Shown here: positions 60,259 to 64,000 of the stretch, piece after piece
How positions within the stretch are numbered: the stretch's first letter is position 1
How the letters are laid out: each line of letters begins with the position of its first letter
NCBI RefSeq assembly: GCF_008632955.1
Contig: NZ_CP043959.1
Span: 124,001 to 188,000, forward strand
Reading direction: 5' to 3'
From: Streptomyces tendae
GTDB lineage: Bacteria > Actinomycetota > Actinomycetes > Streptomycetales > Streptomycetaceae
DNA length: 64,000 nucleotides
The notes under the pieces: model-generated
What the model saw: the letters and a program-made list of their open reading frames with translations, nothing else
Databases searched by the model: none
What the model was told of the DNA's origin: nothing
Translations under genes and position numbers: made by a program

Positions 60259-62165
60259 CAGATCACCGGCTTTCCGTTGGCGGTGAGCAGGCCCATGACC
60301 GGTACGGTGGCGGCCCGGATGCCCACGGCGGCCGCCGCGTTGATCTGCACGCTGCCCATCGCGGTCAGCGAGGCCAGGCCCATCGCCTTGAGGGAGAGGG
60401 CGCCCTTGGCGTCGACGTTCACCGCGCCGACGGACGAGCTGAGGCTGACCGCGCCGCGGCCCTGGAGGGTGAGCGGGCCGCCGCTCCTGATGGTCACCGA
60501 GCGTTTGCCGTTGAGGGTGAGGTCGGTGCCCGCCTCGACGGAGACGGAGCGGCCGCCCTTGATGACGACGGTTCCCTCGCTGTCGACGGTGATCTCCGTG
60601 TTGGTGCGGTCCAGGTTGATGACCAGCTTGTCGTCGCCGGAGGCGACGCGGACGCCCTGCTTGCGGGCGCCGGTGGTCTGGCTGAGCAGGTCCACGCGGT
60701 TGGCGTCGCGGTCGGACAGGGTGTGCCGGATCGCCCGCCGCCTCACGCCGTCGTGCAGCGGCACGTCCCGTACCGGGGAGGGTTTGTCCACGCCGTTGTA
60801 GAGCCCGCCGACGACGAACGGGTGGTCGAGGGCGCCCCGGTCGAACGCCACCAGCACCTCGTCGCCCACGTCGAGCGGGAAGATGCCGCCGCCCCGCTTG
60901 CCGCCGAGCTGGACGGTCCGGGTCCAGTCGGAGACGTAGGTGTCGTCCAGCCACGGGAAGCGCAGCTTGACCCGGCCCTGCTTCAGTGGGTCCTGCACGT
61001 CGGTGACCAGGGCGTTGGCGACGCCGGGGAGCCGGGGCGCGGCGGCCGCGGCGCCGCTCCCGCCGCCGGAGGTGAGCCCGAACAGGGAGCGCCACTGGCG
61101 GCCGCTGACGGTGATCCAGGTCTCGTAGTGCTTGCCGTCGCCGAACACGTGCCGGGCGGACGTCACCGTGTACTTGCCCTCGAAGGGGGCGCCGACGTCG
61201 GTGAGGGTGACGGGCACGCCGGGGCGCAGCTTGGGGTTGCCGCGCACGACGACCTCCAGCTCGGCGAAGGATGAGGTGACGTCGTCGGCGAGGGAGTCCG
61301 CCGCGTACTTCACCTCGTTCTGCCGGTCGTACGGCTTCTCCGTCTCCACCAGGGTGACGGTGCCGAAGGCGGAGGCGGCCTTCCGCGGGGTGGTGCCGAT
61401 GTCGATGCCGGGGTGGGTGGTGGTGGGCGCGGTCGCCGTCAGCTCCTTCTTCGCGACGACGTCCCAGCCGCGCGCCTCCACCCGCCCGTACTGGTCGGCG
61501 GCGGTCACCGCGGCGCGGCAGCGCAGCACGTCGGTGCCGGCCTGGAGGACGTACGGGCTCTTCTCGCCCGGGGTGCTGGTGGGCGGGGCGCCGGAGGCGG
61601 GGTCGGGGCTGACGAACTGGAAGCGTCCCTTGGCGTCGAGGGACATCACCATGTCGTTCTCGTCGGCGAGCCGGGACAGGAAGTCCCAGTCGGTGACGTT
61701 GGCCTGGCTGATGAACTCGTAGACCGTCTTCGTGCCCTGCACGGTGCCGACGGTGACGTTGTCCTGGGCGGCCAGGGTGCGGGCGATGTCGGACGCCGTC
61801 TGGTTGCGGTAGGCCGCGACCCGGCGGCGGCGCATCATGCGGTGCCCGCGGTCGTAGCCGCGGATCACGGTGAAGGTGCCGGTGCCGTCGTAGTCGGTCT
61901 CCATGCCGGTGACCTCGCCGGTCAGCAGCGGGTCGCCGGCGCCCTTGCCGTGGGCGACGGGGGCAATCACCACCTCGGTGCCGAACTTGATGCCGAGTTT
62001 GCCGAGCACCAGCCCGTGCGCGTCGCGGAACGTGACCCGGAAGGCGCCCGGCACACCCGCGCCCAGGTCCACCCAGCCGCCGACCAGCAGCGGGGCGAAG
62101 TAGGGCGGCACCGGCTTCCCGTCGAAGGTGACGTCGACGATGTTGGAGAAGGAGGGCTTGACCAT
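60258..62165 (-). CDS. VgrG-like central spike protein
   Basis: A 635-residue spike: gp27-like hub (about 1-370; TVIRGYDRGHRMMRRRRVAA, FLSRLADENDMVMSLDAKGR), an OB-fold gp5 segment (about 385-470; VTDVQDPLKQGRVKLRFPWL, DVGDEVLVAFDRGALDHPFVVGGLY region) and a repetitive beta-helix needle to the end. This is the Afp8 position. No separate PAAR gene follows; the next gene overlaps by four bases. Confidence 0.94.
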   Translation of the reverse strand: MVKPSFSNIVDVTFDGKPVPPYFAPLLVGGWVDLGAGVPGAFRVTFRDAHGLVLGKLGIKFGTEVVIAPVAHGKGAGDPLLTGEVTGMETDYDGTGTFTVIRGYDRGHRMMRRRRVAAYRNQTASDIARTLAAQDNVTVGTVQGTKTVYEFISQANVTDWDFLSRLADENDMVMSLDAKGRFQFVSPDPASGAPPTSTPGEKSPYVLQAGTDVLRCRAAVTAADQYGRVEARGWDVVAKKELTATAPTTTHPGIDIGTTPRKAASAFGTVTLVETEKPYDRQNEVKYAADSLADDVTSSFAELEVVVRGNPKLRPGVPVTLTDVGAPFEGKYTVTSARHVFGDGKHYETWITVSGRQWRSLFGLTSGGGSGAAAAAPRLPGVANALVTDVQDPLKQGRVKLRFPWLDDTYVSDWTRTVQLGGKRGGGIFPLDVGDEVLVAFDRGALDHPFVVGGLYNGVDKPSPVRDVPLHDGVRRRAIRHTLSDRDANRVDLLSQTTGARKQGVRVASGDDKLVINLDRTNTEITVDSEGTVVIKGGRSVSVEAGTDLTLNGKRSVTIRSGGPLTLQGRGAVSLSSSVGAVNVDAKGALSLKAMGLASLTAMGSVQINAAAAVGIRAATVPVMGLLTANGKPVI

Positions 62166-62902
62166 CAGTACGCGACCTCCCCGGCCGCCGGAAGGATCAG
62201 TTCGGTGCCGTTGGGCAGCCGGGACGGGTCGTCGATGTCGTTGGCCTCGGCGATCGCCCGCCAGGCCGCGGCCTCCCCGTACTCCCGCCAGGCCAGCGAC
62301 TGCAGGGTGTCGCCGGCCACGACCCGGTGCACGCGCCGCGCGGTGAGCGCGCCCGACGTCGGGTTCTGGCCCTTGGTCTGGCTGGGGATCTCGTTCAGCT
62401 CCACCTGGCACGTCGCCCTGACGGGGACGCCCGTGGTGCCGAACAGGGTGTACGTCGCCCCCACGCTGCCGATGTACGCGGTGAACCGCGCCGTCGAGAA
62501 CGACCCCCATTCGAACACCACCCACGGTGTGGACGGCTGGTCCGCCGCGATGCTCTTGGCGGTCACCTCGCAGCAGGAGAACAGTGCCTCGACCTTCTTC
62601 AGCACGCTGCTGTCGCCCGGGTCGCCGGAGGAGTCGAGGAAGATCTCCATCGACAGGCTCCGCCCTTCGGCGCCCATGAACTCGGGCAGCGGGCCGTCGC
62701 GCAGGGCGGCGGACGGGGTGCTCTTCCACTGGGCACGCCGGGTGAGGGTGAGCTGCGCCGGGTTGAAGTCGAAGTCGAAGGTCTTGATCAGACCGCCCGG
62801 TGTGGTGCTGTCGCCGATGGGGGGCTCGTGGATGGCGAGCGTGGCGCGCACCAGGCTCTTGCCCGCGCCGCCCGTGGAGCCCTTGCCTCCCTTGCCTGCC
62901 AT
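62165..62902 (-). CDS. LysM-domain tail adaptor of the CIS
   Basis: A 245-residue protein with an N-terminal tail-adaptor part (FDFDFNPAQLTLTRRAQWK; PPLPEF-like GPLPEFMGAEGRSLSMEIFL) and a C-terminal LysM (HRVVAGDTLQSLAWREYGEA; LPNGTELILP). It matches the Afp7 type, which joins the tube to the spike hub. ATG 62902 (MAGKGGKG). Confidence 0.92.
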   Translation of the reverse strand: MAGKGGKGSTGGAGKSLVRATLAIHEPPIGDSTTPGGLIKTFDFDFNPAQLTLTRRAQWKSTPSAALRDGPLPEFMGAEGRSLSMEIFLDSSGDPGDSSVLKKVEALFSCCEVTAKSIAADQPSTPWVVFEWGSFSTARFTAYIGSVGATYTLFGTTGVPVRATCQVELNEIPSQTKGQNPTSGALTARRVHRVVAGDTLQSLAWREYGEAAAWRAIAEANDIDDPSRLPNGTELILPAAGEVAY

Positions 62903-62973
62903 GGTCCTTCGTCTCCGTCCTCGGTCCTGGGTACGTGTGTCGTGCCTGCGGGGTGGGGTGTGGTCCGTCGCGG

Positions 62974-63399
62974 TCAGTCCGTGAAGCCGTGATGGGCGAT
63001 CTCCAGGACCTCCGTGGCCACGCCCGGGTTCGCCGGGTCCAGCGAGGGCCCCTGCCAGCTCACCGGCAGCACGTCGATCAGCCCCCAGCGCGCCACCTCG
63101 GACCCGTCGGCGCGCAGCGCCGAGATCTGGGCGGTGGGGCGGGTGACGCCGGTCGTCACGGACGAGATCCAGGCGGCGACCTTCGAGGTGTCCGGGGTGA
63201 GCGGGCGGGTCAGCCGGATCGTGGAGAAGGTGACCCGGGTCGGCAGCTGCCACACGAACCCGTTGTTGCCGCCCTCCTGGTACTGCTCGACCTCCACGGT
63301 CGACGCGAGACCCTCGCAGCCGTTGAACGCGCCGAGGCTCTCACCGTCGATGGTGAGGGTGAAGAAGATGGTGGATCCCGGATCGAGATCGCTGGGCAT
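62974..63399 (-). CDS. Contractile tail tube protein
   Basis: A 141-residue phage-type tube protein (FFTLTIDGESLGAFNGCEGL; EVEQYQEGGNNGFVWQLPTR; ITLTRPLTPDT-like IRLTRPLTPDTSKVAAWI; ALRADGSEVARWGL). It is a tube or tube-initiator (Afp1/Afp5-type). The main sheath and other tube genes should lie beyond the window. Confidence 0.93.
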   Translation of the reverse strand: MPSDLDPGSTIFFTLTIDGESLGAFNGCEGLASTVEVEQYQEGGNNGFVWQLPTRVTFSTIRLTRPLTPDTSKVAAWISSVTTGVTRPTAQISALRADGSEVARWGLIDVLPVSWQGPSLDPANPGVATEVLEIAHHGFTD

Positions 63400-63450
63400 C
63401 GGAGGGCCTTTCGGGGCGGGCGGGTGCGGGTGCGGGGTGCCGGTCGCGGG

Positions 63451-64000
63451 TCAGGCGCGGGGGTCGCGGAGTCTGCCGATGCGCTCCCGGTCCATCCGCA
63501 GCTCGGTGCGCAGGAGGCGGGTGAGCGGGCCGACCAGGCGGTGCGTCAGCTCGTCGAGCTGTCCGTCGGTCAGCGCGCGCGGATCGAACGACGGCCCACC
63601 GCGCGTGCCCCCCGCGCCCAGGTGCGGGTCATGGGCGCTGTACGGCGGGGGCGGCCCCGGGTCGTACGGCGGAGGCGGCCCCTGCGGGGGGGGCGGTGGG
63701 GCCGGCGGCTTCGGTGCGGGCGGGTGCGCCGTGGTGGGCGCGGAGGTGCGCTGGATCGGGGGCGTGGGGTGACGGGGGCGTGGAGAGGGCTGACGCGGGG
63801 TGGGGGGTGTTGGCGTCGCGCGCTGCACCGGGAGGGCGGGTTGCGTGGGTTGTGGGGGCGTGCGGGGTGGTGGGGGGTGCGGAGGCAGCGGTCGGCGCCG
63901 GGAGGACCGGGGCGGCGGTGACGGGGGCGCGGAGGGGACGGACGACGCGGCCGCGGGACGCGGGGGCGTCGGGGCCGGCGCCGGCGCGGGCGCCGGGGTC
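63451..64000 (-). CDS. Pro-rich CIS-associated protein, 5' end missing
   Basis: The C-terminal 183 codons of a protein that continues past the right edge. The end is a helical segment (DPRALTDGQLDELTHRLVGP; LTRLLRTELRMDRERIGRL); before it the same frame is Pro/Ala-rich and open to base 64000. A GTG at 63828 could be an internal start but is not needed. Similar Pro-rich proteins with a short conserved tail occur in Streptomyces injection-system loci; function unknown. Confidence 0.7.
   Translation of the reverse strand, partial: TPAPAPAPAPTPPRPAAASSVPSAPPSPPPRSSRRRPLPPHPPPPRTPPQPTQPALPVQRATPTPPTPRQPSPRPRHPTPPIQRTSAPTTAHPPAPKPPAPPPPPQGPPPPYDPGPPPPYSAHDPHLGAGGTRGGPSFDPRALTDGQLDELTHRLVGPLTRLLRTELRMDRERIGRLRDPRA

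Noticed and set aside
61413..62984. 523-codon plus-strand frame opposite the spike and LysM genes
   Set aside because: Mirror of two recognised CIS genes on the minus strand.

Overview
The window is high-GC actinobacterial DNA, almost certainly a Streptomyces chromosome. Coding third positions are nearly all G or C, GTG starts and 4-base start/stop overlaps (ATGA, GTGA) are common, and the gene families present (ECF41 and SigE-type sigma factors, SpoIIE-type phosphatases, a SCO2400-like zinc ribbon protein, DUF3152, a pSAM2-type integrative element, a Streptomyces-type contractile injection system) are typical of that genus. Positions marked as hairpins or operators were found by eye; family names come from motif recognition, not database searches.

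Left part (1-27,800). It opens with a beta-lactam response locus: a serine-hydrolase regulator (BlaB-like, cut by the window edge) and a LysR regulator (BlaA-like) face a penicillin-binding protein and a secreted class A beta-lactamase. Then come a frameshifted monooxygenase, a SCO2400-like protein, a sugar-binding lipoprotein, an ECF41 sigma factor with its usual flavin oxidoreductase partner, a NarL-type two-component system whose kinase gene is split by a Streptomyces repeat palindrome, two adjacent SpoIIE-type phosphatases, a SigE-family sigma factor flanked by two proteins sharing the same exported domain, TerD, a polysaccharide deacetylase, small stress proteins (CsbD and a hydrophobic peptide), a DM13 protein, a DUF3152 zincin, and an OmpR-type two-component system with a lipoprotein.

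Middle (27,800-35,000) is a flexible zone: three vapBC-type toxin-antitoxin modules with clear operator repeats, a lamin-tail-domain protein, a PIG-L deacetylase, an SRPBCC protein, and debris including a 120-bp integrase fragment and a short copied 3' gene end. These mark past insertions beside the current attachment site.

35,012-51,747 is an intact-looking actinomycete integrative and conjugative element (AICE) of about 16.7 kb, inserted in the 3' half of a tRNA-Gly(CCC) gene and bounded by a 90-bp direct repeat (88/90 identical). Its backbone is integrase, excisionase, RepSA-like replication initiator, Spd proteins, FtsK-like Tra, a KorSA-like GntR repressor and a Pif-like Nudix protein; shared palindromes near ACTCATGTACATGAGT link the repressor to its targets. 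The cargo is of lower GC: a 1154-residue single-chain nuclease-methyltransferase (type ISP/IIG-like), a 41-residue membrane peptide and a coupled pair of unknown small genes.

Right part (51,700-64,000) returns to the chromosome: tRNA-Gly, dcd, a phosphoribosyltransferase, a quinone-oxidoreductase-like gene divergent from a MerR regulator with a 20-bp promoter spacer between them, a YIP1 membrane protein, and then a minus-strand operon of a contractile injection system (tube, LysM adaptor, VgrG-like spike, gp25, baseplate J, tail protein I, zinc-ribbon/discoidin membrane protein), with genes coupled by 4-base overlaps and running off the right edge.
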